Positions 1-8,337 are shown, counted from the first letter of the stretch. The stretch: DNA of 64,000 nt from Chitinophaga niastensis (GCF_003014755.1 NZ_PYAW01000002.1:496001-560000), one strand, 5' to 3'. The notes: generated by a model from the sequence alone, not told the origin. A program made the numbers and translations.

Positions 1-447
1 TTTTGTGCGAAATGTGCTGAAACAGGTATTGATGGTATCATCGTTCCGGACTTGCCCATGGCGGAGTTTGAGGCCGATTATAAACCCATCTTCGAAAAAT
101 ATAACCTGCACCTCATTTTTCTGGTAACGCCGGAAACAAGTGAAGCACGCATCCGGAAAATTGACAGCCTGAGTAAGGGCTTCCTCTATGCAGTATCTTC
201 TTCTTCTACCACAGGTAAGGATAAGGATATGAACGATCAGCAGGCTTACTTTGAACGCCTGAAAAAATTGCAGCTCACCAATCCGGTATTAATTGGTTTT
301 GGTATAAAAGATAAAGCTACTTTTGATACGGCAGCATCATACGCAAACGGCGCTATCATTGGTACTGCCTTTATTAAGGCGATAGAACACAGCAAGGATA
401 TTGATAAAACGGTTCAATCGTTTATTTCAGGAATAATTCAGCAATAA
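1..447 (+). CDS. trpA: Tryptophan synthase alpha chain, 5'-truncated by the window edge
   Basis: This is the C-terminal part of the tryptophan synthase alpha chain, which cleaves indole-3-glycerol phosphate and hands indole to TrpB. The frame is open from the first base, so the N-terminal third or more of a protein that is usually 250-270 residues long lies outside; 148 codons are visible. Recognisable blocks are GIDGIIVPDLP, FLVTPETS and GFLYAVSSSSTTG, the last resembling the phosphate-binding region, followed by GFGI and GAIIGTAF near the end. The hisH start codon follows the stop after one base, so the trp and his genes are probably cotranscribed. Confidence 0.93.
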   Translation, partial: FCAKCAETGIDGIIVPDLPMAEFEADYKPIFEKYNLHLIFLVTPETSEARIRKIDSLSKGFLYAVSSSSTTGKDKDMNDQQAYFERLKKLQLTNPVLIGFGIKDKATFDTAASYANGAIIGTAFIKAIEHSKDIDKTVQSFISGIIQQ

Positions 448-448
448 C

Positions 449-1042
449 ATGAAAACGGTTATCATAAAATATAACGCAGGAAATATTCGCTCGGTGCAGT
501 TTGCATTAGAGCGTTTAGGCGTGGAGGGTACTGTTACAGATGATCACGATGAGATTATGTCTGCCGATAAAGTCATTTTCCCCGGCGTGGGAGAGGCCAG
601 CACCGCTATGCAATATCTGAAGGAAAGAAAACTGGATCAGCTCATCACTAACCTGCAACAGCCTGTGCTGGGCATTTGCCTCGGCATGCAGCTGTTATGC
701 CGTCATTCGGAAGAAAACAATACTGATTGTATGGGGGTATTTGATGTAGATGTAAAACGTTTTCAGTCGCCGGTAGAAAACCTGTTGAAAATACCACAGA
801 TAGGCTGGAATAATATCACCGGCCTGCACAGTGTAGTATTTGAGCATGTACCGGAAAACGCTTACATGTATTTTGTGCACAGCTATTACGCCGCACTGGG
901 TGCAGATACAGTAGCTATCACCAATTACGTGATTAACTACAGTGCTGCCCTGCAGAAAGATAATTTTTATGCAGTACAGTTTCACCCGGAGAAATCAGCA
1001 GAAGCCGGCGCGCGTATTATTGAAAACTTTTTGAACTTATAA
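449..1042 (+). CDS. hisH: Imidazole glycerol phosphate synthase, glutaminase subunit HisH
   Basis: HisH releases ammonia from glutamine and channels it into HisF, which uses it to close the imidazole ring in histidine biosynthesis. The 197-residue length is normal for the family. The class I amidotransferase triad is visible: nucleophile Cys77 in GICLGMQ, and His179 and Glu181 in QFHPEKS. The oxyanion region FPGVGEA is also present. The ATG at 449 lies one base after the trpA stop, and the next gene begins one base after this stop. The substitution KYNAGN in place of the more common DYGAGN near the N-terminus is a mild oddity. Confidence 0.95.
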   Translation: MKTVIIKYNAGNIRSVQFALERLGVEGTVTDDHDEIMSADKVIFPGVGEASTAMQYLKERKLDQLITNLQQPVLGICLGMQLLCRHSEENNTDCMGVFDVDVKRFQSPVENLLKIPQIGWNNITGLHSVVFEHVPENAYMYFVHSYYAALGADTVAITNYVINYSAALQKDNFYAVQFHPEKSAEAGARIIENFLNL

Positions 1043-1043
1043 G

Positions 1044-2189
1044 ATGAATATTCGCCCGATCAGCGCAGATGATACCCTGCAACTCCGCAGAGATGTGTTG
1101 TATCCTAATGAATCATTAGCCAGCGTTAAAGTAGATCATGATGAAGATGGCTTACACTTTGGCGTTTTTGATCAAGGCCAACTGGTAACAGTAGTTTCAT
1201 TGTTCCTGAACCGTGAAACCGCACAGTTTCGCAAACTGGCTACCACACCGGCTGCACAGGGGAAAGGATATGGTAAAGCTATATTGGCGCATCTGACAAA
1301 CATCTGCAAAAAAGAAAAAATAAAAGTGCTCTGGTGTAATGCCCGCGATACGGCGGTTAGCTTTTATGATAAGCTGGGCTACACAAAAAAGGGCGATTAT
1401 TTTATAAAGAGCGGTATCTCCTTTGTAAGAATGGAACTGCCGCTGGATCAAACTAACATGACAACTAAACGTTTTGAAATAATACCCGCTATCGATATTA
1501 TTGATGGTAAATGTGTAAGGCTCACACAGGGCGATTACAATCAGCAGAAAGTATACAATGAGCATCCGCTGGAAGTAGCTAAAGAATTTGAGGCATTGGG
1601 TGTTCGTCGTTTACACCTGGTAGACCTCGATGGCGCTAAAAAAGGTGCTGTGGTAAACTGGAAGGTACTGGAGAGTATTGTTGGGAAAACCAGCCTGGTA
1701 ACTGATTTTGGTGGTGGTATTAAAACAGATAAGGACCTGGAGATCGTATTTGAATGCGGTGCTGCGCTGGCTACCATTGGTAGTGTGGCTGTAAAATCTC
1801 CGGAGTTATTTTTCAGCTGGGTGAAGCAGTACGGGGCAGATAAAATATTTTTGGGTGCCGATGTGAAAGAAGAGAAGATCGCAGTAGGCGGTTGGCTGGA
1901 AACTACGGACCTGTCTGTATTTGATTTCCTGGAAAGCAATATCGCGCAGGGTGTTACCAATATTTTTTGTACAGATATCGCTAAAGATGGACTCCTGCAA
2001 GGGCCGTCCATCGATCTCTATAAAAAAATTATAGAACGCTTCTCTGATATTAACTTTGTGGCCAGCGGGGGTGTGAGTAATATTGAAGATGTAGCGGCCT
2101 TACGGGAAATTGGCTGTAGTGGCGCTATCATCGGTAAAGCCATCTACGAAGGAAATATTTCGATGGATGAATTAAAAACATTCCTGTAA
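1044..2189 (+). CDS. hisA: GNAT acetyltransferase fused to HisA (ProFAR isomerase)
   Basis: Two proteins are joined in one 381-codon frame. Residues 1-135 look like a GNAT N-acetyltransferase: FRKLATTPAAQGKGYGKAIL is the acetyl-CoA binding motif A, and SFYDKLGYTKKGDYF is the usual C-terminal motif. Residues 139-381 are a complete HisA TIM barrel (about 243 residues), with Asp151 in EIIPAIDI, the GGGIK phosphate loop and Asp311 in CTDIAKDG. HisA isomerises ProFAR to PRFAR, the substrate of HisHF. An in-frame ATG (Met139, base 1458) sits exactly where a stand-alone HisA would start, so internal initiation is possible. No stop codon separates the two parts. The acetyltransferase substrate cannot be told from the sequence. 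Confidence 0.9.
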   Translation: MNIRPISADDTLQLRRDVLYPNESLASVKVDHDEDGLHFGVFDQGQLVTVVSLFLNRETAQFRKLATTPAAQGKGYGKAILAHLTNICKKEKIKVLWCNARDTAVSFYDKLGYTKKGDYFIKSGISFVRMELPLDQTNMTTKRFEIIPAIDIIDGKCVRLTQGDYNQQKVYNEHPLEVAKEFEALGVRRLHLVDLDGAKKGAVVNWKVLESIVGKTSLVTDFGGGIKTDKDLEIVFECGAALATIGSVAVKSPELFFSWVKQYGADKIFLGADVKEEKIAVGGWLETTDLSVFDFLESNIAQGVTNIFCTDIAKDGLLQGPSIDLYKKIIERFSDINFVASGGVSNIEDVAALREIGCSGAIIGKAIYEGNISMDELKTFL

Positions 2190-2200
2190 ATCATTAACGC

Positions 2201-2956
2201 ATGTTGACCAAACGCATCATACCATGTCTGGATATCAAAGACGGTCGTACCGTTAAAGGTATCAACTTTGAAAACATCCGCGATGCCGGCGATCCCATTG
2301 AACTGGGCGCTTTATATGCAGCACAGGGTGCTGATGAGCTGGTATTTCTGGATATAACGGCAACGAATGAACGAAGAAAAACACTGGCAGAACTGGTTAC
2401 CCGTATTGCCCGTCATGTAAACATTCCGTTTACTGTTGGTGGGGGCATTTCTTCTGTTGAAGATGTAAATATTTTGTTGCAATCCGGTGCGGATAAAATA
2501 TCTGTGAATACCGCTGCCTTCAAGGACCCTGGCCTGGTAGACATACTAGCCCGCGAGTTTGGTAGTCAGTGCGTGGTGCTGGCTATTGACACCCGTTTTG
2601 AGGGCGATGACTGGTACGTATACCTCAATGGTGGCCGTGTAAAAACGGATATCAAGGCATACGACTGGGCAAAGGAAGCGGTGAACCGTGGCGCCGGCGA
2701 AATATTGCTTACCTCCATGAATAATGATGGTACAAAAAAAGGATTTGCATTAGACATTACCGGTAAATTGTCGCAAAACCTGAATGTGCCTGTAATAGCC
2801 TCTGGTGGCGCCGGTAATATGGAACATTTTGTAGACGTATTTGAAAATGCACAGGCAGATGCAGCATTGGCTGCCAGCATTTTCCATTATAAAGAAATCG
2901 AAATACCTGCGCTCAAAACCTTTCTTTACAACAAAGGGGTGAACGTAAGATTTTAA
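2201..2956 (+). CDS. hisF: Imidazole glycerol phosphate synthase, cyclase subunit HisF
   Basis: HisF is the synthase half of imidazole glycerol phosphate synthase. It takes ammonia from HisH and converts PRFAR to imidazole glycerol phosphate and AICAR. The 251-residue TIM barrel is of standard length. The two catalytic aspartates are visible as Asp11 (PCLDIKDG) and Asp130 (VLAIDTR). The phosphate-binding segments FTVGGGISS and ASGGAGN are intact. It follows the hisA part by 11 bases and precedes hisIE closely, completing a hisH-hisA-hisF-hisIE order. Confidence 0.97.
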   Translation: MLTKRIIPCLDIKDGRTVKGINFENIRDAGDPIELGALYAAQGADELVFLDITATNERRKTLAELVTRIARHVNIPFTVGGGISSVEDVNILLQSGADKISVNTAAFKDPGLVDILAREFGSQCVVLAIDTRFEGDDWYVYLNGGRVKTDIKAYDWAKEAVNRGAGEILLTSMNNDGTKKGFALDITGKLSQNLNVPVIASGGAGNMEHFVDVFENAQADAALAASIFHYKEIEIPALKTFLYNKGVNVRF

Positions 2957-2977
2957 TGATATTTGAAACAAGCTAAC

Positions 2978-3571
2978 ATGCAGATAGATTTTCAGAAGTC
3001 TCCCGATGGCCTGGTACCGGCCATTATACAGGATGCGGTGACAAAAAAAGTGTTGATGCTCGGTTACATGAACCGCGAAGCGTTGGAGAAAACCATGGCA
3101 GAAAGTAAAGTGACTTTTTTCAGTCGCTCTAAAAACCGCCTGTGGACAAAAGGAGAGGAGAGTGGTAACTTCTTACTGGTGCAGGATCTGAAAGTAGATT
3201 GCGACCAGGATACCATCCTGATCCAGGCCAAACCCCTTGGCCCTGTATGTCATACCGGTGCGGATACCTGTTGGGATGAAAAAAACGTAAGCAATGATTT
3301 TCTCGCTACACTGGAAGATATTATTGCAGATCGTAAAAATAATCCTACCGATAAATCGTATACGGCCAGCCTTTTTGCACGTGGCATCAACAAAATCGCG
3401 CAAAAAGTAGGGGAAGAAGCGATAGAAGTAGTTATTGAAGCTAAAGATAGCAATGATGACCTTTTCCTCAATGAATCTGCCGACTTACTGTTTCATTACC
3501 TTATCCTCTTGCAGGCCAAGGGTTTTCAGTTAGCAGATGTTATATCGGTGTTAAAAGAAAGACATAAATAG
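2978..3571 (+). CDS. hisIE: Bifunctional phosphoribosyl-AMP cyclohydrolase / phosphoribosyl-ATP pyrophosphatase HisIE
   Basis: The protein carries two consecutive steps of histidine synthesis. The N-terminal HisI domain (about residues 1-110) has MLGYMNREAL, FFSRSKNRLWTKGE and CHTGADTCW, the last holding metal ligands. The C-terminal HisE helical domain has KVGEEAIEVVIEA and ESADLLFHYLILL. I chose the ATG at 2978 (197 residues) because MQIDFQKSPDGLVPAI matches the usual HisI N-terminus; an in-frame TTG at 2963 would add five residues. It ends the his run and is followed by a hairpin-rich spacer. Confidence 0.95.
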   Translation: MQIDFQKSPDGLVPAIIQDAVTKKVLMLGYMNREALEKTMAESKVTFFSRSKNRLWTKGEESGNFLLVQDLKVDCDQDTILIQAKPLGPVCHTGADTCWDEKNVSNDFLATLEDIIADRKNNPTDKSYTASLFARGINKIAQKVGEEAIEVVIEAKDSNDDLFLNESADLLFHYLILLQAKGFQLADVISVLKERHK

Positions 3572-3605
3572 AAGACGGGCTTCGCCCGTTTTCAGATTGT
3601 TTTGC

Positions 3606-3736
3606 CCAGGATTAGACTGATTGAGATGATTATGCTGATTTTATTTTTATTTATTAAGACTTGATTTTAAATAAAGAAGATCCTGATAATAAAAGAATAA
3701 AATCGTGGTAATCATCTTAATCAGTATAAATCCTGG
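3606..3736. repeat. Imperfect palindrome, family A copy 1, flanked by two GC hairpins
   Basis: The arms start CCAGGATT and end AATCCTGG, and pair along ACTGATT, AGATGATTA and GATTTTATT, with interruptions. Outside them lie two mini-hairpins, ACGGGC-TTC-GCCCGT (3575-3589) and GCGGGC-GAA-GCCCGC (3753-3767), which are also complementary to each other. The element fills the gap between hisIE and the first thioredoxin gene. It is probably a transcription end structure or a mobile palindromic repeat; two relatives lie at 11601 and 34513. Confidence 0.8.
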
Positions 3737-3840
3737 TTAAAACAATTTAACTGCGGGCGAAGCCCGCACCCCTGCACGGCTATCTCCGTAATAAATCTCT
3801 TCGTATATTACAGCCTTCTAACTAATTAAAATAATTCGTA

Positions 3841-4923
3841 ATGAAACAATTTTTCCTGTTAGCCGCAGGCATGCTTTTGTCAGCTGGCGTGCATGCCCAG
3901 CAGGTTTCGGGCACTATTAAGGGAGGCAACGGTAAAACAATATACTTGTTTGATGACCAGGACAATAACCCGGACGATTCAGTGCAGATAAAGAATGAGC
4001 AATTCAGTTTCAAGGTGAAGAATGGTAAAGAGCCATCCGTATACGCATTGATTTTGCAGGATGTGAATTATCCTATGTTGTTTGTAACGGGTAATGAACC
4101 TGTTCATTTTACCACTACGGCAACTACTTACCCTATAGCGTCTGCAGTAAAGGGAAATGAAAATACATTAGCGATGCAGCAGTACCAGAAAGCATTTGAT
4201 CCATTGATCAAACAGGCCCAGGAACTGAATACAGAAGCCAAAGGGATTAATCCGGAAGATGAGCCGGCAAAAAATGCATTCCGCAAAAATGCAGATGCAT
4301 TTAGCAAAGAAGTAGTGAAAACGGGCAAGGATTTCATGAAAACACATCCCAAAAGCATTGCCAGCATCTGGTTGCTGATGAATGAGTTGCGCGCCCGTGT
4401 AGAGCCGGAAGAGTTTCAGCAGCTGTTTTATTCGCTGGATAAATCTTTACAACAAAGCCAATACGGCGAAAGTGTAACCGCCTATATAAAAAGCTTGAAG
4501 GCAAATGGAGTGAATATTGCCGCAGATGATTTTTCCCAGCAGGATATAAAAGGCCAGCCGGTGAAGCTGTCGTCATTTCGCGGTAAGTATGTGTTGGTAG
4601 ACTTCTGGGCCAGCTGGTGTGGCCCTTGTCGCCAGGAAAACCCCAACGTAGTTAAAGCGTACAACAAATACAAGGAAAAGAACTTTACCATCCTGGGTGT
4701 TTCGCTGGATGATAACCGCGATCGTTGGTTGCGTGCCATTAATCAGGATGGTCTGGCCTGGACACAGGTATCTGATCTTCGTGGCTGGGGCAATGAAGTG
4801 GCCGTACAGTATGGCATTCAGTCCATTCCTTCTAATTTCCTGGTAGACCCTCAGGGCAGGATCATTGCGCGCAATTTGCGCGGGGAAGAGCTGGAGCAGA
4901 AACTGCAGCAGCTGTTGAAATAG
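3841..4923 (+). CDS. Secreted TlpA-like thioredoxin with N-terminal DUF4369 region
   Basis: A 360-residue exported thiol-disulfide oxidoreductase. Residues 1-20 form a Sec signal peptide ending HAQ. Residues 20-115 are beta-rich and resemble DUF4369 (QVSGTIKGGNGKTIYLFDDQ). A helical linker follows. The TlpA/AhpC-TSA-like thioredoxin domain occupies about residues 225-360 and has the redox motif WCGPC (Cys260, Cys263) and the cis-proline loop SIPSNFLVDPQG. Such proteins keep periplasmic cysteines reduced, for example for cytochrome maturation, but the partner cannot be read here. The next gene is a paralogue with the same architecture. Confidence 0.88.
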   Translation: MKQFFLLAAGMLLSAGVHAQQVSGTIKGGNGKTIYLFDDQDNNPDDSVQIKNEQFSFKVKNGKEPSVYALILQDVNYPMLFVTGNEPVHFTTTATTYPIASAVKGNENTLAMQQYQKAFDPLIKQAQELNTEAKGINPEDEPAKNAFRKNADAFSKEVVKTGKDFMKTHPKSIASIWLLMNELRARVEPEEFQQLFYSLDKSLQQSQYGESVTAYIKSLKANGVNIAADDFSQQDIKGQPVKLSSFRGKYVLVDFWASWCGPCRQENPNVVKAYNKYKEKNFTILGVSLDDNRDRWLRAINQDGLAWTQVSDLRGWGNEVAVQYGIQSIPSNFLVDPQGRIIARNLRGEELEQKLQQLLK

Positions 4924-4995
4924 CCGCTTATCAAAATCAGGTTGGCATTGATCAGCCGATTTTACAAATTTGTTGTACGTAAAAATAAAAAACCA

Positions 4996-6135
4996 ATGAA
5001 GAAAACAATGATAGGCGCCGCTATGCTTTTACCGGCAATACTGTTTGCACAGGATAAAAAAGCAGCCTCTACAGGTAAGCCTTTTACTATACAAGGTTCC
5101 GTTTCACAACAAAAGACCCCCGCAACAATATATCTCAGAATGCGTAAAGGTGGAGAGAGTGTAGTGGATAGCGCGCAGGTGAAAGATGGTAAATTTACTT
5201 TTACAGGATCATTGGAAGAGCCTAACATGGCCAGCCTGATGCTCGTACAAAAAGGTGCAGAAAAGCCAATGTCTATGGGTCGTGATATGCTGGCGGTATT
5301 CCTCGATAAGGGAACTATCAACATCAATACCACCGACTCTATCAGCAAGGCCACTGTAAGCGGTTCTAAAGCTAACGACGATTATAAAAAGCTGAATGAA
5401 CAACTGAAAGATGTAAACGAGAAAGGTGCCGTATTGCAGAAAGCATACCGTGAACTTTCCAAGAATAAAGACGAAGAAGGCATCAAAAAACTGGAAGCAC
5501 AATATGATTCACTGGATGTAGAAGAAAAAAAGATAGAGCATGATTTTCTGTCTAAAAATACTTCTTCCCCGATAGCCATGTTTGTATTGAACCAGGTAGC
5601 TGGTTACGACCTGAAACCTGCCGAGATAACACCTTTATTCAAAAAGCTGCATAAAGAAGCTAAAAATTCTCCATCCGGTAAAGAGTTCTCCAAACGTTTG
5701 GAGTCTGCCCGTAAAACTGCTGTAGGTCAATCTGCTATTGAGTTTTCGCAGGCAGATGCTGAGGGTAAAGATATCAGCCTTGCTTCCTTCCGCGGTAAAT
5801 ATGTGCTGGTAGATTTCTGGGCAAGCTGGTGTGGTCCCTGCCGTGCTGAAAACCCTAACGTGGTAAAGGCTTACGACAAGTTCAAATCAAAAGGCTTCGA
5901 AATCCTGGGCGTTTCCCTGGATGATAAAAAAGATAAGTGGCTGGCCGCAGTAGAGGCTGATAAGCTCACCTGGACGCATGTTTCTGACCTGAAGGGCTGG
6001 AAAAATGCAGCTGCTGACTTATATGGTGTGCGTGCCATCCCACAAAATGTACTGATCGATCCTAAAGGCAAGATCGTTGCTAAAAACCTCCGTGGCGAAG
6101 ACCTGGTGGCTAAGCTGGAAGAAATACTGAAGTAA
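4996..6135 (+). CDS. Secreted TlpA-like thioredoxin, paralogue of the preceding gene
   Basis: This 379-residue protein repeats the architecture of its neighbour: signal peptide (MKKTMIGAAMLLPAILFAQ), DUF4369-like beta region, a long charged helical stretch (about residues 125-195) and a C-terminal thioredoxin domain with WCGPC (Cys279, Cys282) and the cis-Pro loop AIPQNVLIDPKG. I chose the ATG at 4996 because it starts directly before the signal peptide; a TTG at 4942 would add 18 residues that spoil it. The thioredoxin domains share long identical blocks (FRGKYVLVDFWASWCGPCR), so the pair looks like a tandem duplication. The spacing of 72 bases allows cotranscription. Confidence 0.88.
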   Translation: MKKTMIGAAMLLPAILFAQDKKAASTGKPFTIQGSVSQQKTPATIYLRMRKGGESVVDSAQVKDGKFTFTGSLEEPNMASLMLVQKGAEKPMSMGRDMLAVFLDKGTININTTDSISKATVSGSKANDDYKKLNEQLKDVNEKGAVLQKAYRELSKNKDEEGIKKLEAQYDSLDVEEKKIEHDFLSKNTSSPIAMFVLNQVAGYDLKPAEITPLFKKLHKEAKNSPSGKEFSKRLESARKTAVGQSAIEFSQADAEGKDISLASFRGKYVLVDFWASWCGPCRAENPNVVKAYDKFKSKGFEILGVSLDDKKDKWLAAVEADKLTWTHVSDLKGWKNAAADLYGVRAIPQNVLIDPKGKIVAKNLRGEDLVAKLEEILK

Positions 6136-6140
6136 TAAAC

Positions 6141-6230
6141 TTTTCACGCAAAGGCGCATAAGGAAAAAAGGCGCAAAGGTTAAACATTTAACCTTTGCGC
6201 CTTTTTTCCTTATGCGCCTTTGCGTGAAAA
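6141..6230. repeat. Perfect palindrome with 44-bp arms and a 2-base loop
   Basis: Arms 6141-6184 and 6187-6230 are exact reverse complements, separated by CA only. The arm begins TTTTCACGCAAAGGCGCAT and contains GGCGC twice, so it is partly repetitive. It starts five bases after the stop of the thioredoxin gene and lies just before the BlaI promoter. It could end transcription, since the RNA would form a very stable hairpin, and such arms can also extrude as a cruciform. Confidence 0.95.
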
Positions 6231-6232
6231 AA

Positions 6233-6281
6233 TAAATTTGATTATCTACGAAATGTTCGTAGATTTACGAAAGAATCGTAA
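6233..6281 (+). promoter_or_regulatory. Candidate promoter and BlaI-type operator
   Basis: TAAATTTG at 6233-6240 fits the Bacteroidota -7 element TAnnTTTG, although no TTTG is seen at the right distance upstream. Just downstream lie two dyads: CTACGAA-ATG-TTCGTAG (6246-6262, perfect) and TTACGA-AAGAA-TCGTAA (6265-6281, perfect). They share the half-site TACGA and would overlap the expected transcription start. The gene that follows is a BlaI-type repressor, so autoregulation through these sites is a reasonable inference. Confidence 0.6.
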
Positions 6282-6301
6282 TTGACAAATAAACTGATGA
6301 C

Positions 6302-6661
6302 ATGGAAAAACTTACCCAGCAGGAAGAAGCTGCTATGTTGGCCATCTGGAAGGTGGGGAAAGGTTTTGTGAAAGACTTCCTGGAAGCGCATACAGCGCCG
6401 GCTCCACCATATACCACGCTGGCATCTACTATAAAAAATCTGGAGAAAAAAGGTTTTTTGGAAAGCCGTAAAGCAGGTAACGTATATGAATATACGCCAC
6501 TGATAAAAGAAACTGCCTATAAGCAGAAATTCATGAACGGTTTTGTGAAAGACTATTTTGAAAACTCCTATAAAGAGTTAGTATCCTTCTTCGCTAAAGA
6601 AAAGAAGATCAGCCCCGATGAGCTGAAAGAAATCATCAAAATGATAGAACAAGGAAAATAA
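6302..6661 (+). CDS. BlaI/MecI/CopY-family transcriptional repressor
   Basis: A 119-residue winged-helix repressor of the BlaI/MecI type. The N-terminal DNA-binding domain includes LTQQEEAAMLAIWKVG and the recognition region YTTLASTIKNLEKKGFLESRK; the C-terminal helices (LVSFFAKEKKISPDELKEII) are the usual dimerisation part. In known systems a BlaR1-type membrane protease triggers cleavage of the repressor. Here an M56 protein follows directly, supporting a sensor-repressor pair. The actual signal and target genes are not evident, as no beta-lactamase lies nearby. Two dyads upstream are the likely binding sites. Confidence 0.92.
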   Translation: MEKLTQQEEAAMLAIWKVGKGFVKDFLEAHTAPAPPYTTLASTIKNLEKKGFLESRKAGNVYEYTPLIKETAYKQKFMNGFVKDYFENSYKELVSFFAKEKKISPDELKEIIKMIEQGK

Positions 6662-6675
6662 ATTTAATCGTGGTT

Positions 6676-8337
6676 ATGGTACCTGCTATCTTAATATATC
6701 TGTTAAAAGCAAATATCGCCCTGACGTTATTTTTTCTCGCTTATCGTTTTGGCTTACGCAGACTTACCTTTTATACACTGAACCGGACGTTTTTACTGGT
6801 TGGGATTGTTTTCTCCTCTTTGTTTCCGTTCATAGGTATTGATGCTTTTGTTAATAAGCATGAAACCCTTTCCGGTGGCGTAATGACATATGTACCTGAT
6901 CTTAGTAACTGGCGGGCACCGGCACCTGTTTTCACGGTCTGGAATGTATTGGTGTATATCTTTTGGATAGGGGTATCGGTAATGGCTATACGTTTTTTTA
7001 TACAGTTGTTTTCATTATGGAAGATACACAGGCAGTCCCAACGCGGCGAGGTGGCCAATATACGGGTACAACTCCTGCAACAGCCGGTGAATCCGTTCTC
7101 TTTCTTCAGACATATTTATATCAATCCTTCGCTGCACCAACCGGAAGAATTACCGGCTATCCTGCGCCATGAAATAGTACATGTGCAACAATGGCATAGT
7201 GTGGATGTGTTGCTGGGCGAGCTCAATAATATTTTTTACTGGTTTAACCCCGGGGCATGGCTCATGAAAACAGCTATCCGGGAAAACCTGGAATTCATTA
7301 CAGACAGGTATCTGCTGCGTCAGGGTGTTGACAAAACAGCTTATCAGTACAATCTTATTAAAGTTAGTGGGATCCCATATGCGACGGCCATCGCAAACAA
7401 TTTCAATTTCTCACATCTTAAAAACAGGATCATTATGATGAACAGTAAAAAGTCATCAGGCTATCAGCTGGTACGCTACCTCATATTGGGTGTACTGGTA
7501 GGTGGATTGGTTTTATCATTGAATTACAGCAAGGCTTCCACAGCGCTTCACTTCATACAACAGCGGGACACGGTTCCACAACCACCACCGCCTCCTCCGG
7601 CACCATTACCACCACCGCCACCACCTCCGCCGGGACACACTAAGCACCTGAAAGGTAAAGCTCCGGCTCCTCTTCCTGCTCCAACACCTCCTCCAGCACC
7701 TCCTCCAGCACCGGCACAAGCATTTGTGACGTCCTATACCACCAATGTTGATGCAGTAGTGACACCCGTTTTTGTGGTAGACGGACAAGTGATGGATAAG
7801 GAATCAATGGATGCGAACGTGTACCCTGATCAGATTGAAGCAATAAATGTAATGAAAGGCAACAGTGTAACAGATGATATGGTAGCCCAATATGGCAACA
7901 AGGCGAAGAACGGGGTAGTGTTTGTTCAATTAAAAGGAGGAGCAACCAATGGGTTTTCCGGTACCAGTAACTCTGGAAAAGGAAGTAGTACTAGTGTAGG
8001 AGGGGCTAAAACAGCATCTTTTTCTGGTGTTGCTACCAATGGCAATGGCAAAGTAAATAGTATTACCATAGTTGGGAATAAAAAGGAACCTTTTTCCGGG
8101 AAGGTATTCGTTGATGGGAAACTAATGGTCACGAAAGAAGCATTGAACATTTCGCCAGATAATATTGAATCCATTACCATATTGAAAGGGAACGCAATTA
8201 CGCTTCCTGGTGGAGGTACTACAAAGGACAATGTGATGATGATTACTACTAAAAGTCCTGATGCGAAGAATAAGGATACTAAATTCCAAACAGCAACTTT
8301 ACTATGTGATACGATTCATATCCAGCATGTCCGGTAA
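6676..8337 (+). CDS. M56 (BlaR1-like) membrane metallopeptidase with C-terminal TonB-plug-like repeats
   Basis: The N-terminal half has transmembrane segments (about residues 3-25, 33-50, 90-112) and the gluzincin motif HEIVH (His165, Glu166, His169), followed by the M56 block ENLEFITDRYLL. Another hydrophobic segment (LILGVLVGGLVLSL) leads into a proline-rich stretch, then two related segments, VFVVDGQVMDKES...IEAINVMKG and VFVDGKLMVTKEA...IESITILKG. These resemble the plug region of TonB-linked receptors. Classical BlaR1 has a penicillin-binding sensor there instead, so the signal must differ. I prefer ATG at 6676 over GTG at 6670. It lies 14 bases after the repressor gene. Confidence 0.85.
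   Translation: MVPAILIYLLKANIALTLFFLAYRFGLRRLTFYTLNRTFLLVGIVFSSLFPFIGIDAFVNKHETLSGGVMTYVPDLSNWRAPAPVFTVWNVLVYIFWIGVSVMAIRFFIQLFSLWKIHRQSQRGEVANIRVQLLQQPVNPFSFFRHIYINPSLHQPEELPAILRHEIVHVQQWHSVDVLLGELNNIFYWFNPGAWLMKTAIRENLEFITDRYLLRQGVDKTAYQYNLIKVSGIPYATAIANNFNFSHLKNRIIMMNSKKSSGYQLVRYLILGVLVGGLVLSLNYSKASTALHFIQQRDTVPQPPPPPPAPLPPPPPPPPGHTKHLKGKAPAPLPAPTPPPAPPPAPAQAFVTSYTTNVDAVVTPVFVVDGQVMDKESMDANVYPDQIEAINVMKGNSVTDDMVAQYGNKAKNGVVFVQLKGGATNGFSGTSNSGKGSSTSVGGAKTASFSGVATNGNGKVNSITIVGNKKEPFSGKVFVDGKLMVTKEALNISPDNIESITILKGNAITLPGGGTTKDNVMMITTKSPDAKNKDTKFQTATLLCDTIHIQHVR

Noticed and set aside
7570..7740. Proline-codon-rich stretch as a frameshift or low-complexity artefact
   Set aside because: The frame stays open through it and continues into two plug-like segments that match each other, so it is a genuine linker.
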